A DNA stretch of 64,000 bases from Rhodocyclaceae bacterium (GTDB lineage Bacteria; Pseudomonadota; Gammaproteobacteria; Burkholderiales; Rhodocyclaceae), in the NCBI GenBank assembly GCA_020445765.1, contig JAGRFY010000064.1:1-64000 (forward strand). The letters are read 5' to 3'. This document shows, in pieces, positions 41,037 through 50,115 of this stretch (positions are counted from its first letter, which is position 1; each line of letters opens with the position of its first letter). The notes below the pieces were generated by a model. It ran no database searches, was not told where the DNA came from, and was given only the letters and a program-made list of their open reading frames with translations. The position numbers and the translations under genes are program-made.

Positions 41037-41957
41037 ATGGAAATCAAGGTCGAGTGCCGGGGTATGGAGATCGGCGAGGCGGGCGGCATGCTGACGCAGG
41101 TCCTCGACACGCTGCTGGCGCGTATCGTCGAACGTGACCGGGAACTCTGCCTCGACGAGCTGGAAACGATCATCCTGGCCGACGACTTTGCCGACGCCCT
41201 GCGCAACGAGACTGGCGAGCAGGTCTCCGCCGGCGTGGTACGGGCGATGCATCGGGCGGACTCGGTGCGCCTGCTGATCGATGCCAAGCACATGGCCTCG
41301 GCGCTGGCCGGCGATGCCGAGCAGGTCGCGGGTTTCGTTCACCTGTTCCATCGCGAACTGTGCCGCATCCATGATGCGCGAGCCCGGCTGGGGCAATCCG
41401 AGTCGCTCGATCTGCTGCTCGACTGCGAGTTCGATCGCCAACTGCTGCCGATCGCAGAGTCGATGTGGGCCGAGTACTACTCGACCCGCCGCGCGGTCTG
41501 GTCGCTGCCCCAGGGTTCCGATCTGATGCTCACCCACCTCGCCGACCTGCTCGAGGCCTTGCCGCCCGCCATGAGCGAAGAGATCGTGTTCCACATGGGC
41601 AGCAACGACATCGACGGCCTGTTTGCCAAGAGCTGCGGACGGATCGCGCACTTGGCACAGACAGTCGCGCACTGCCAGGGCTATCTCGCCGGGCTCGAGC
41701 GCGCGCTGGCCGAGATCGGCCCGGAGTACCAGGCACTGCTCGATGCGAGCCCGCTGGGGCCGGCATGGGCACCGTTGATGCATCGCCTCGGGGTCCTGTT
41801 CGCGAGCCCGTCACGCACCACCGAGTCGATCTATCTCGCCCTGCAGGGCGACGTCGCAGCCATGTTTGCGGCATTCGGGCTGCGCATCCGGCGGGCCGAG
41901 GACGGCGGCGTCTGGGTCGACCCGTTTCCGCTGACCGGAGACCGGCCCGATCAGTAG
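41037..41957 (+). CDS. Zincin-like protein with degenerate metal motif
   Basis: 306 residues from the ATG at 41037 with GGAG seven bases upstream. The segment VHLFHRELCRIHDARARLG followed about 40 residues later by SMWAEYYSTRRAVWSL looks like the HExxH plus EYxAxR pattern of a zinc-metallopeptidase family whose usual form would be HHELCHxHD. Here both motif His positions are Arg. It is therefore probably an inactive relative or uses its fold for binding. The N-terminal half (FADALRNETGEQVSAG, VRLLIDAKHMASALAG) and the alpha-helical C-terminus have no match I know. It is 7 bp upstream of azlC, suggesting one operon. Confidence 0.6.
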   Translation: MEIKVECRGMEIGEAGGMLTQVLDTLLARIVERDRELCLDELETIILADDFADALRNETGEQVSAGVVRAMHRADSVRLLIDAKHMASALAGDAEQVAGFVHLFHRELCRIHDARARLGQSESLDLLLDCEFDRQLLPIAESMWAEYYSTRRAVWSLPQGSDLMLTHLADLLEALPPAMSEEIVFHMGSNDIDGLFAKSCGRIAHLAQTVAHCQGYLAGLERALAEIGPEYQALLDASPLGPAWAPLMHRLGVLFASPSRTTESIYLALQGDVAAMFAAFGLRIRRAEDGGVWVDPFPLTGDRPDQ

Positions 41958-41964
41958 GTCGGCC

Positions 41965-42669
41965 GTGAACGAGTCCTTTCGCCGCGGTGCCCGCGAGGGC
42001 TTCCGCGCCTTTCTGCCGCTATCGGTGGGCTTGGTGCCGTGGGCGCTGGTGACCGGCGTGGCGATGCGCTCGACCGGGCTGTCGGTGCTCGAAGCGCTCG
42101 GCATGAACCTGATCGTGTTCGCCGGCACGGCGCAACTGGGTACGCTGCCGTTGATCGGTGCCGGCGCGCCGTTGTGGCTGATCGCCGTCACCGCGCTGGT
42201 GCTCAATCTGCGATTCGTGATCTTCTCGGCAGCGCTGGCGCCGGCCTTCGAGCGGGTGCCCGTGCTGCAACGCCTGCTCAGCGGCTACCTGCTGGTCGAC
42301 GGCGTCTTCGCGATCGGCGCCGAGCGCATGTTGGCGAGCACGGATCGCGACTGGCGGATGGGATTCTTCCTGGCGCCTTCGATCTATGCCTGGGTGTTGT
42401 GGCAGGTATTCGTCATGTGCGGCGTGCTCGGCGCCGACGCGCTGCCGCGGGACTGGTCGCTCGAGTTCATGGCGACGATCGCGCTGATCACCTTGCTGGT
42501 ACCGATCGCCCGGGCGCGCCCGATGATGCTCGCGGCCCTGGTCGGCGGCGTGGCGACGGTGGTGCTGAGGGAGATGCCGCTCCGGCTCGGCATGATCGTC
42601 GGCATCGTGCTCGGCATCGCAGCCGGATTCGTCGCCGAGCGCTGGCAATCGCGTGGGGAAGGTCGGTGA
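41965..42669 (+). CDS. azlC: AzlC-family branched-chain amino-acid exporter subunit
   Basis: 234 residues from a GTG. Features of the AzlC family: GFRAFLPLSVGLVPWALVTG, then NLIVFAGTAQLGTLPLI, LNLRFVIFSAALAP and multiple membrane helices (about six). AzlC with small AzlD forms an exporter of branched-chain amino acids or their analogues. The azlD gene overlaps downstream by four bases, the classical arrangement. Confidence 0.93.
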   Translation: MNESFRRGAREGFRAFLPLSVGLVPWALVTGVAMRSTGLSVLEALGMNLIVFAGTAQLGTLPLIGAGAPLWLIAVTALVLNLRFVIFSAALAPAFERVPVLQRLLSGYLLVDGVFAIGAERMLASTDRDWRMGFFLAPSIYAWVLWQVFVMCGVLGADALPRDWSLEFMATIALITLLVPIARARPMMLAALVGGVATVVLREMPLRLGMIVGIVLGIAAGFVAERWQSRGEGR

Positions 42670-42995
42670 ACGAGGGATCGCTGCTGTCGGGGGGGTGGCT
42701 GTGGCTGGCCTTCGTGCTGATCGCGCTGGCCACCCACCTGCCGCGTGGCAGCTTCATCGTCGCCGGCAGCCGCGCCCGGCTGCCGGAACAATTGCAGCGC
42801 GCGCTGCGCTACGCGCCGGCGGCGGCGCTGGCGGCGCTGGTGTTTCCGGACATGCTGTTGGTGGACGGCGCGATCGATCCGTTCAATGCAAAGCTCGTCG
42901 CCGGAGCGGGGGCATTCGTCGTGGCGTTGCGATGGCGCAATCCGTGGTTGCCATTCATCGTCGGCATGGCGATCGTCTGGCTCGGCCGGGCCTGA
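42666..42995 (+). CDS. azlD: AzlD-family exporter subunit
   Basis: 109 residues from a GTG overlapping the azlC stop (GTGA). Four short membrane helices: LWLAFVLIALATHLPRG, ALRYAPAAALAALVFPDML, LVAGAGAFVVALRW and PFIVGMAIVW, typical of AzlD. It completes the AzlCD exporter. Its stop is 23 bp from the convergent end of the iron locus. Confidence 0.9.
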   Translation: MNEGSLLSGGWLWLAFVLIALATHLPRGSFIVAGSRARLPEQLQRALRYAPAAALAALVFPDMLLVDGAIDPFNAKLVAGAGAFVVALRWRNPWLPFIVGMAIVWLGRA

Positions 42996-43017
42996 CACGC
43001 AAGGCCGTGCCCGCGCC

Positions 43018-44112
43018 TCAGGGCAGACCGCGGGCGAGCACGTCGACGTCGATTTCGGCGATCGTCGCGCACCCGCACGAGGCCATTGCCACTTCCAGTT
43101 CGTCGCGCAGCAGACGGATGACATGGGCAACTCCCTGTGCGCCGGCCACGGCCAGACCATGCACCTGTGGCCGTCCGATCATCACCGCATCGGCGCCCAG
43201 GGCCAGCGCCTTCACGACGTCGGTGCCGCGGCGGATACCGCCGTCCACCAGCACGGCGATGCGGCGGTCGAGCACTTCGGCAATTGCCGGCAAGGCGTGG
43301 GCGGTCGCGATCGCGGTATCGAGGACGCGGCCGCCGTGGTTCGACACGACGACGCCGGCAGCACCGTGTTCGAGGGCGCGCCGGGCGTCGTCGGGGTGGA
43401 GTATGCCCTTCAGGAGCAACGGCAGGCGGGTCCAGTCTGCCAGGCGCGAGACATCATCCCAGCACGGGGCATGGTGCAGCAGGCCGGCGAACAGCGCGTT
43501 GTCGCCCGGAGCGTGGGGGCGCGGCGGGAGGCCGGCCAGATTGACCGCGGCCACGCCGTCGGGGAGCCTGAATGCCGCCTTGCGCTCGCGATCGCGCACG
43601 CCGCTGCACGGTGCGTCGACGGTCAGCACCAGGGCGTCGAAGCCGGCGCGCTCCACCCGTCGGACCAGTTCCCGGTTGAAACCGTCGTCGTGTTGCAGGT
43701 AGAGCTGGAACCACAGGGGACCACGCTCGTGGTCGTTGCCGATCGCGGCGGCGACCGATTCGAGCGGCGTGCTGGCCTGACTGCTGAGCACGATACCCGC
43801 ACCCTGGGCCGAGGCGGCACAGGCGCTCGCGATCTCGCCGTCGGGATGGGCCAGTCGTTGATACGCGACCGGCGCCAGCAGGATCGGATGGCGAAGCTCG
43901 CGCCCCAGCAGGCGGCAGCGGGTCGAGCCGCCCGCAAGTCGCCGCAGCACTCTCGGCACGAGCCGCAACGCACGCCAGGCATTGCCGTTCTCCGCCAGTG
44001 TCGCTTCGTCGCCGGCGCCGCCGTCGAAATAGGCGCAGGCATTGGCGTCGAGCACCCGGGCGGCGACGCGTGCATAGTCCGGCAGACTGACCGGGAGATC
44101 GTGCGGTGACAT
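43018..44112 (-). CDS. FMN-dependent alpha-hydroxy-acid dehydrogenase (lactate-oxidase family)
   Basis: 364 residues from the ATG at 44112. Glycolate-oxidase/lactate-dehydrogenase family with the flavin-site block LRLVPRVLR, ILLAPVAYQRLAHPDGE, LQLYLQHD-like strand, LTVDAPCSGVRDRE, active-site VVVSNHGGRVLD (substrate Arg and His) and VDGGIRRGTDVVKALALGA. It oxidises an L-2-hydroxy acid to the 2-oxo acid. It is the last gene of the minus-strand iron cluster (1-bp gap to piuC); the link with iron is by position only. Lactate is the usual substrate, but mandelate or a siderophore-related acid cannot be excluded. Confidence 0.9.
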   Translation of the reverse strand: MSPHDLPVSLPDYARVAARVLDANACAYFDGGAGDEATLAENGNAWRALRLVPRVLRRLAGGSTRCRLLGRELRHPILLAPVAYQRLAHPDGEIASACAASAQGAGIVLSSQASTPLESVAAAIGNDHERGPLWFQLYLQHDDGFNRELVRRVERAGFDALVLTVDAPCSGVRDRERKAAFRLPDGVAAVNLAGLPPRPHAPGDNALFAGLLHHAPCWDDVSRLADWTRLPLLLKGILHPDDARRALEHGAAGVVVSNHGGRVLDTAIATAHALPAIAEVLDRRIAVLVDGGIRRGTDVVKALALGADAVMIGRPQVHGLAVAGAQGVAHVIRLLRDELEVAMASCGCATIAEIDVDVLARGLP

Positions 44113-44113
44113 C

Positions 44114-44797
44114 TCAGTGACCGGCCCACATCCGCAACAGGTTGTGATACGTGCCGGACAGGGCCACCGTGTGCGCGTCTTCGCCATGGGTGTCGCGCAG
44201 ATGCATCAGGGCCATGTCGAAGTCGAACAGTAGTCGGCGCTGCTCCGCGCTGCGCACCAGACTCTCGATCCAGAAGAAGCAGGCCAGGCGGCAGCCGCGC
44301 GTGACAGCCGTGACCTGATGCACGCTGGTGCCGGGGTAGATCACGGCATGGCCTGCCGGCAGCTTGATGCCATGCGAAGCGAAGGTGTCACGCACCTGCA
44401 GTTCGCCGCCGTCATATTCGTCGGGGTCACTTAGGAAGACCGTGCAGGAAATGTCGGTACGCACCTGCTCGCCGGTTTCCGGATCGAATCGCACGGCGTT
44501 GTCGACATGCTCGCCATAGCTCGGCCAGTCGCCGCCGTAGCGATTGACGCGCGGCGCGTAGATGCGTCGGGGCAGCGTTGCCGTCAGCATCAGCGCGCTG
44601 CGCTCGACCGCCTCGACAACCGCGCGCGATATCGTCTGCGAGGCTTCGCAACCGAGCGGCAGTTGCAGGTTGTTCTTGGCGACGGCGGCCTGCCGGCCGG
44701 CGGTCTGGATGCCATGCTGCCACGGCGCGTCGGCCAGCAGCCGGCGCGCGTGCGCGACTTGTGGCGCAGTCAGCAGGTCGGGGATCTGGAGCAGCAC
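44114..44797 (-). CDS. piuC: Fe2+/2-oxoglutarate-dependent PKHD-type hydroxylase (PiuC-like)
   Basis: 227 residues from a GTG. Fe(II)/2-oxoglutarate fold with HxD...H ligands: YGEHVDNAVRF and VIYPGTSVHQVTAVTRGCRL (distal His and the 2-oxoglutarate Arg). DISCTVFLSDPDEYDGGEL is the PKHD signature block. PiuC homologs lie next to catecholate siderophore receptor genes and belong to the iron-starvation response. It follows the Fiu-like receptor gene after 60 bp. Confidence 0.92.
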   Translation of the reverse strand: MLLQIPDLLTAPQVAHARRLLADAPWQHGIQTAGRQAAVAKNNLQLPLGCEASQTISRAVVEAVERSALMLTATLPRRIYAPRVNRYGGDWPSYGEHVDNAVRFDPETGEQVRTDISCTVFLSDPDEYDGGELQVRDTFASHGIKLPAGHAVIYPGTSVHQVTAVTRGCRLACFFWIESLVRSAEQRRLLFDFDMALMHLRDTHGEDAHTVALSGTYHNLLRMWAGH

Positions 44798-44857
44798 GTG
44801 ATCGGTCTCCGGTTCGGCGTGCCCCCCGCCGCGCGTGCGGCGGGCGGCAGGATATGG

Positions 44858-47275
44858 TCAGAAAGTGACCGAGGCGGTCACCAGCAACATCCGCCCCGCG
44901 CCCGGGATGTAGTGCCCGGGATAGAGCTGGTCGGCGTAGCGCTTGTCGAACAGGTTGGTCAGGTTGGCCCTGACGCTGAACTCTTCCGGGACGACGGTGT
45001 ACTCGGCCATCAGATCGACGGTGGCGTAGCCCGGTGCGTACCAGCCGGGGTTGCGATTCGGCTGCTGGCGGCTGCGGAAATTGACGCCGCCGCCGGCCCG
45101 CAGGTCGTCGGTCAGCAGGTAGGTGGTCCACACCGTGCCCGAGTGTTTCGGCGTCAGCGCCGGGCGTTGGCCTTCCTGCTCGCCGCGACCACCCGGGGCC
45201 GCCTTGTCGATTTCGGCGATCGGCATCCACATGTACGAGCCGTAGACCTCCCAGCGGGGACTCAGGTAGCCGGTGAAATCCCACTCGAAGCCGGCCGCGT
45301 GGCGCTTGCCCGAGAGCACTGCCACGTCGAGCAGCGGATCGGTGTTGCGTTCATTGAGCTTGGTCGTTCGGAATATCGCAAAGCGATGGGTGAATCGTCG
45401 GTTGGCGCTGTCGATGCGAGCGCCGACCTCGATGTTCTGGCTCTTCTCCGGTGGCGTGTCGACCGTGTCGGCGCTGTACGAATAGGTGTCGCCGGAAGTG
45501 TTGAACGAGGTGCCGTAGGAGACATGGAAGCTGTGCCGGGGCGTTGGCTGGTAGAGCGCGCCGAGGCGATGGCTGAATTTGTAGACGCTCTGCTGGTAGC
45601 TGGTGGCCGAGTCTTCGGCGACCGTACCACCGCCGCGGATCGTGTCGCCGGTATAGGCGTAGTTGGTGTAGTCGCCGTGCATGCCGTCGTAACGGAGGCC
45701 GGCGAGCAGCTTCCAGTGTTCCGCGATTTGCACCAGATCCTGGGCATAGACGCCGAACGCGGTCGACTCGAAGTCGCTGCGCACGCCCAGCACCCGGCTC
45801 GATTCGTCGACGCTGGCGCCGTCGTCCGGGGTGCCGATCGTGGTGTTCACCTTCTCCAGGTCGACCCCGCCCTGGGCCGCATTGCGGGCAAAGAACACCG
45901 TCTTTTCCTCTTTCGCGACATCGATGCCGGCGAGTAGCGCGTGGCGCAGGCCGGCGGCTTCGAAGCGTGACGACAGGTCGCTTTGCGCGTGCAGCGTTTC
46001 CATGTCCTGGATCTTGAGGTGGGTGCCGCGGCGCAGGACGGTGTCGGCTGAAAACGTCTCGAGGCTGACCGGCTGGCCGTCGGGTTGTCCGTCCGCTGCC
46101 GCGAACCGGATCGCACCCGAGCGCTGGTCGCGGTCGTAATAGCCCTTGCGAACCGTCGTGCGCAGTTCGCTGCGGCTCGAGAAGCGATGGATGTGGGTGG
46201 CGGTGGTGTAGGTCGCGCTGCCGTCGTTGTAGTCGCTGGCCGAGCCGAAATAGGTGTCCGGGTCGAGCGGCAACAAGGTCGTGTCCTCGACCGGCGAGTC
46301 GGTGCGCGGGCGGATCCAGGGCATGCCGTAGTTGATGCCGTTCTGGTTGTCGAGATGGTAGAAGGCGAGCTGGAATTCGTCACGGGTGCCGATGCCCCAG
46401 TTGAATGCGCCGGCCACGCCCTTCTTGTCGACGCTCGCGCCGGCACCGTTGCTGTCGGCGCGAGTGTGCATCAGATTGACGCGCAGGGCGGCGTCGGTTC
46501 CGGTCTTGCGGTTCAGGTCGGCGACGATGCGGCGGGTGGCGTGACTGCCGAGCGTCAGATCGACGCGGTTCTCGTCGAGCAGTCGCGGCGCCTTGTTGAC
46601 CTGGTTGACCGCGCCGCCGGTGGAGCCGCGGCCGAACAGCATCGAGGCCGAGCCGCGCAGCACCTCGACCCGATCCATGTTGAAGGTGTCGCGATCGTAG
46701 AACGCCGGGTCGCGCACGCCATCGACATAGAGGTCGCCGCTCTGGGCCAGCGGAAAACCGCGCAGGCGGATGTCTTCCTCGCCGCCTTCGGCCGCCTGGA
46801 AGGTGATGCCGGCGGTATTCTTCAGGACAGCCTTGACGGTATCGAGATCCCGCTCGTCGATCAGGCGTTCGGTGACCACAGTGATCGACTGGGGAATGTC
46901 GCGCAGTTCCTGAGCGCCTTTGCCGATTCGCGTCTCGCGAGCGCGCAGGGTGTCCTTGCCGGTCGCGGCATCGGCCCGCTCCCGGACCACCACGGTGCCC
47001 AGGGTCTGGTCCGTGGCGGGCGAGGTCTGGGCGTCGGCGGGGCCGCTCAGCGAAGCGGCGAGCATCATCGCGCCGAGCGGAATCGTGCATGGGCCAGAGG
47101 CTGTCGGCGAGGCGGTCGCGCCGGGGGCGAGTCGGGTCGTGTCTTCGACGGTGTCGAGCGTGTTCAAGTTGGTCTCCGGTCGTCGGGGCGCAAGGGGCGC
47201 CGCGGGGTTGGGGTTGGCTGGCTTGGAACGACCGGGGTCCTTCTGGCTGGCTGCTGGGGTTGATCTCGTTGTCAT
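44858..47275 (-). CDS. TonB-dependent catecholate siderophore receptor (Fiu-like)
   Basis: 805 residues as drawn; the start is uncertain because about 70 residues precede the apparent signal peptide (GAMMLAASLSGPADAQ) and no strong ribosome-binding site is seen at 47275. The plug domain includes ELRDIPQSITVVTERLIDER, AEGGEEDIRLRGF and VEVLRGSASMLFGRGSTGGAVN. The 22-strand barrel ends in the terminal aromatic LLVTASVTF. The order Fiu-like receptor then PiuC is the classical piuA-piuC pair of catecholate uptake. It lies 39 bp behind exbD, so it shares the operon. Confidence 0.93.
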   Translation of the reverse strand: MTTRSTPAASQKDPGRSKPANPNPAAPLAPRRPETNLNTLDTVEDTTRLAPGATASPTASGPCTIPLGAMMLAASLSGPADAQTSPATDQTLGTVVVRERADAATGKDTLRARETRIGKGAQELRDIPQSITVVTERLIDERDLDTVKAVLKNTAGITFQAAEGGEEDIRLRGFPLAQSGDLYVDGVRDPAFYDRDTFNMDRVEVLRGSASMLFGRGSTGGAVNQVNKAPRLLDENRVDLTLGSHATRRIVADLNRKTGTDAALRVNLMHTRADSNGAGASVDKKGVAGAFNWGIGTRDEFQLAFYHLDNQNGINYGMPWIRPRTDSPVEDTTLLPLDPDTYFGSASDYNDGSATYTTATHIHRFSSRSELRTTVRKGYYDRDQRSGAIRFAAADGQPDGQPVSLETFSADTVLRRGTHLKIQDMETLHAQSDLSSRFEAAGLRHALLAGIDVAKEEKTVFFARNAAQGGVDLEKVNTTIGTPDDGASVDESSRVLGVRSDFESTAFGVYAQDLVQIAEHWKLLAGLRYDGMHGDYTNYAYTGDTIRGGGTVAEDSATSYQQSVYKFSHRLGALYQPTPRHSFHVSYGTSFNTSGDTYSYSADTVDTPPEKSQNIEVGARIDSANRRFTHRFAIFRTTKLNERNTDPLLDVAVLSGKRHAAGFEWDFTGYLSPRWEVYGSYMWMPIAEIDKAAPGGRGEQEGQRPALTPKHSGTVWTTYLLTDDLRAGGGVNFRSRQQPNRNPGWYAPGYATVDLMAEYTVVPEEFSVRANLTNLFDKRYADQLYPGHYIPGAGRMLLVTASVTF

Positions 47276-47314
47276 CCGGAGGCGTCTCGATGCGCGCCCG
47301 GTGTGTTTTTTTGC

Positions 47315-47785
47315 TCAGTCGCCGGCCGACAATGTGCGTGCCGTCGGTGGCGAAGCCGTGCCGTTCGCGTCGACGGTGGGTACCGTGACGAAGCCGATCT
47401 GCCGGATGCCGGCCCTTTGCGCCATCGACATCACTTCGGCGAGCGTCTGATACCGGGTTTCCCGGTCCGCCCGCAGGTGCAGTTCGGGCTGCGGCAAGCG
47501 CGCCGCGGCAAGGGCCAGCAGGGCCGGCAGGGACGCGCCCTCGATCTGCTCGTCGTTCCAGTAAAGCCGTCCGTCGGCGTCGAGGGCCAGGCTCACGGTC
47601 TCGGGCGCCTCCCGGTTCGGGCTGCTGCTGGCCTCGGGCATGTCGATCCTGACGGCATGGGTCAGCAGCGGCGCGGTGATCATGAAGATGATCAGCAGCA
47701 CCAGCATCACGTCCACCAGCGGCGTGGTGTTGATGTCCGCCATCGGCCCGCTGTCACCACCCTGTTCCAGTCCGCCGAAGGCCAT
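47315..47785 (-). CDS. exbD: ExbD, TonB-complex proton-motor subunit
   Basis: 156 residues. One N-terminal membrane helix with the conserved Asp (NTTPLVDVMLVLLIIFMI) that carries protons, then a periplasmic domain (LALDADGRLYWNDEQIEG, LHLRADRETRYQTLAEVM). It works with ExbB and TonB to power outer-membrane siderophore receptors. Its start overlaps the exbB stop. Confidence 0.94.
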   Translation of the reverse strand: MAFGGLEQGGDSGPMADINTTPLVDVMLVLLIIFMITAPLLTHAVRIDMPEASSSPNREAPETVSLALDADGRLYWNDEQIEGASLPALLALAAARLPQPELHLRADRETRYQTLAEVMSMAQRAGIRQIGFVTVPTVDANGTASPPTARTLSAGD

Positions 47786-48543
47786 TACGCGACTCCTTCG
47801 GCGATCGCACCATCGCGGACGGCTGTGGCCGGCTCGCCGGTCATCGGCACGATGCGGGCGCCGGTGGCGAGTTGGGCGTGAAGATCGTGGGCGAATCCGT
47901 CAAGCGCCGCGAGGCGCAGGCGATTGTTGCGAGTCAGGGCGTTGTAGGCCAGGACCGCGGGAATCGCGACGAACAGGCCTGCCGCGGTCATGATCAGCGC
48001 CTCTCCGACCGGGCCGGCAACCTTGTCGAGGGTCGCCATGCCCGATTGGGCGATGCCGGACAGCGCGTGGTAGATGCCCCAGACGGTACCGAACAGGCCG
48101 ACGAAGGGCGCAGTCGAGCCGATCGATGCCAGCACCGTCAGACCGGACTCGCTCTGGGCGGTCGAACGCGCGATCTGGCGACGCATCGCACGAACCAGGA
48201 ATTCGTCGAGGCCGAGTTCGCCACCGAGACTGCTGCGTCCGTGGTGGAGAAAATGACGATGGGCCGCAGCAGCCTGGCATGCGAGTTCATGAAATGCACC
48301 GCCCGGGGCACGTCTGGCCAGGGTGTCGATGCCTTCGGCGAAGCCGGGCGCGAGCCAGAAATTGGCGACGGCGGCTTCCTCGCGGCGCTGTGTCAGGCTG
48401 CGCCACAGCTTGGCGAGAATCAGCGTCCAACTGACGATCGACATCGACAGCAGGACCAGCGCGACGGCATGGCTCACGGCGTCGCCCTGATGCCACAGGT
48501 GGGCCAGATCGAAGCTGGCGAAGGGTGTCGTGGGGTTGTCCAT
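47785..48543 (-). CDS. exbB: ExbB, TonB-complex proton-motor subunit
   Basis: 252 residues. Three membrane helices: VSHAVALVLLSMSIVSWTLI, LTVLASIGSTAPFVGLFGTV and EALIMTAAGLFVAIPAVLAY. The MotA/TolQ/ExbB signature GSTAPFVGLFGTVWGIYHAL is present, as is the Ala/Gly-rich third helix. It starts one base after the tonB stop and overlaps exbD. It forms the pentameric motor with ExbD. Confidence 0.94.
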   Translation of the reverse strand: MDNPTTPFASFDLAHLWHQGDAVSHAVALVLLSMSIVSWTLILAKLWRSLTQRREEAAVANFWLAPGFAEGIDTLARRAPGGAFHELACQAAAAHRHFLHHGRSSLGGELGLDEFLVRAMRRQIARSTAQSESGLTVLASIGSTAPFVGLFGTVWGIYHALSGIAQSGMATLDKVAGPVGEALIMTAAGLFVAIPAVLAYNALTRNNRLRLAALDGFAHDLHAQLATGARIVPMTGEPATAVRDGAIAEGVA

Positions 48544-49374
48544 TCAGTACTCCAGGGTGAATGCAATGGGAACCTGTACCCAGCTCGCGATCGCTTCCTC
48601 GCCGAGCCGCGCCGGAACGAAGCGCCAGCGGGAGACGGCGTCGATGGCGGCGCGATCGAGCCGGACGAAGCCGGAACTGCTGTGCAGCGTCACTTCGGCT
48701 GCGTTCCCGTCGGCGGCGACGCGCACGCGCAACAGCACCTTCCCCTGCTCGCCGAGGCGACGCGACAGGGCCGGGTAGGCCGGCCGCGGATTGGCCAGAT
48801 AGGCCGCGTCGAAGCGTGCTTCGGTGCGCGGCGGCGGTCTCGGGGCTGTCGTCGTGGCTGCCGCTTCATCGGACTGTGGGCCGGCCATTGACGACGGATC
48901 CGGAACGGGTGGGTCGAGTTGCGGAACGTCCAGCGCAGCGAGCGTCGCTGGTGCCGGCGTGGGTTCAGCCGAGGCGCGGCGCGGCGCTGGTGCGGGCCTG
49001 GGCCGTGGTTCGGCGGCGACCGGCCCTGCCTTCCGGGGTGGCTGGGCCGTGGGCGGCCGCGACTCGGGCGGCGGCGGGGTTGGTAGCTCGGTGCGCATCG
49101 CCGGCGGCGCCGCGACCGACTCGACGGGCGCGATCGGCGCGGGGAGCAACGCGACCGAGACCGGCGCGATGGTGATCCTGTCGGGGGTGGCGGTCGCCGT
49201 CGTCGCCAGCCATGCGATGGTCGCCAGATGGGCGAGCGCCACCAGCGGCAGCAGCCGGTAGGCGCGGTCGCCATACCCGCCTTGGTGGCGCTTTGCCCGA
49301 GCGGTGCGCACCTGGGTGGGCACATGCGTGCCGGCGCCCTGGCGGAGCGCCAGTGTCAGATCCGCGGCATTCAT
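48544..49374 (-). CDS. tonB: TonB energy-transducer protein
   Basis: 276 residues. Cytosolic N-terminus, one membrane helix (LLPLVALAHLATIAWLATTA), a Pro/Ala/Arg-rich spacer (PTPPPPESRPPTAQPPRKA, about 85-175) and the TonB C-domain (AYLANPRPAYPALSRRLGEQ, VLLRVRVAADGNAAEVTLHS, SSGFVRLDRAAIDAVSRWRF). It transmits energy from ExbBD to receptors such as the Fiu-like protein. The longer N-terminus (about 40 residues) before the helix is somewhat unusual. Confidence 0.93.
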   Translation of the reverse strand: MNAADLTLALRQGAGTHVPTQVRTARAKRHQGGYGDRAYRLLPLVALAHLATIAWLATTATATPDRITIAPVSVALLPAPIAPVESVAAPPAMRTELPTPPPPESRPPTAQPPRKAGPVAAEPRPRPAPAPRRASAEPTPAPATLAALDVPQLDPPVPDPSSMAGPQSDEAAATTTAPRPPPRTEARFDAAYLANPRPAYPALSRRLGEQGKVLLRVRVAADGNAAEVTLHSSSGFVRLDRAAIDAVSRWRFVPARLGEEAIASWVQVPIAFTLEY

Positions 49375-49377
49375 GGA

Positions 49378-49530
49378 TCACGCGCTGCCGTTGGTGCTCG
49401 CTGCGGTGCCGCTCTCCGGCGGCACGACATCGGCGTCGAGCATCAGCCCGAGGCCGACGGCGGCGGCCAGCAGATAGGCGATCAGGCGCCTGAATGGGTA
49501 CGGGTGTTGGATTCGGCGGAATTCGCCCAT
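49378..49530 (-). CDS. Small membrane protein (50 aa) at the head of the tonB operon
   Basis: ATG at 49530, stop 3 bp before the tonB start: 50 residues. A basic N-terminus (MGEFRRIQHPYPFRRL) is followed by one membrane helix (IAYLLAAAVGLGLML) and a short polar tail (DADVVPPESGTAAS). No family recognised. Tight coupling to tonB, the positive-inside N-terminus and the conserved-looking Trp-free helix suggest a small TonB-system or iron-operon accessory protein; inference only. It could also be a leader ORF. Confidence 0.6.
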   Translation of the reverse strand: MGEFRRIQHPYPFRRLIAYLLAAAVGLGLMLDADVVPPESGTAASTNGSA

Positions 49531-49602
49531 TGCATGCTCCGTCGGCAAGCCGTCGATGGTGCTCTTGGCTGGCTCGCCCGGTGCATGCGGGCTGGCTGGC
49601 GC

Positions 49603-49624
49603 GGGCGCGTCGTCCGACGCGCCC
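49603..49624. terminator. GC-rich hairpin behind bfr
   Basis: Ten-base arms GGGCGCGTCG and CGACGCGCCC around two bases, 14 bp after the bfr stop on the minus strand. There is no T-run, so it may attenuate rather than terminate, allowing partial read-through into the tonB operon. Confidence 0.6.
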
Positions 49625-49637
49625 GGGAGGGTGTGGT

Positions 49638-50114
49638 TCAGCTACAGGCGTGCATCTGGGATTGCAGGTAGTTTTCGGCGCCGACCCTGGCGATCAGCTC
49701 CAACTGGGTCTCGAGCCAGTCGATGTGTTCCTCGGTGTCGGACAGGATCTCCTCGAGGATCTCGCGCGAGACGTAGTCCTTGTGCTCCTCGCACAGGGCC
49801 ACGCCGGCGACCAGATCGGTTCGCGAACCGACTTCGAGCCGGAGGTCGCCCTCGATGCATTCCTTGACGTCCTCGCCGATCATCAGCTTGTTGAGGCTCT
49901 GCAGGTTGGGCAGCCCCTCGAGGAACAGGATGCGCTCGATCAGCTTGTCGGCGTGGTGCATCTCTTCGATCGACTCGTCGTACTCGTGCTTGCCGAGCCC
50001 TTCGAGCCCCCAGTTCTTGTACATCCGCGCATGCAGGAAGTACTGGTTGATCGCCGTCAGTTCGTTTCCGAGCTGCTTGTTCAGCAACTGGATGATCTTC
50101 TTGTCGCCTTTCAT
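49638..50114 (-). CDS. bfr: Bacterioferritin
   Basis: 158 residues from the ATG at 50114. Four-helix ferritin with ferroxidase ligands and the heme-coordinating Met: [40 protein letters not shown] (Glu51, Met52, His54 equivalents), [20 protein letters not shown]. It stores iron as a 24-mer with heme at dimer interfaces. The bfd gene is 1 bp upstream. Confidence 0.95.
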   Translation of the reverse strand: MKGDKKIIQLLNKQLGNELTAINQYFLHARMYKNWGLEGLGKHEYDESIEEMHHADKLIERILFLEGLPNLQSLNKLMIGEDVKECIEGDLRLEVGSRTDLVAGVALCEEHKDYVSREILEEILSDTEEHIDWLETQLELIARVGAENYLQSQMHACS

Positions 50115-50115
50115 T

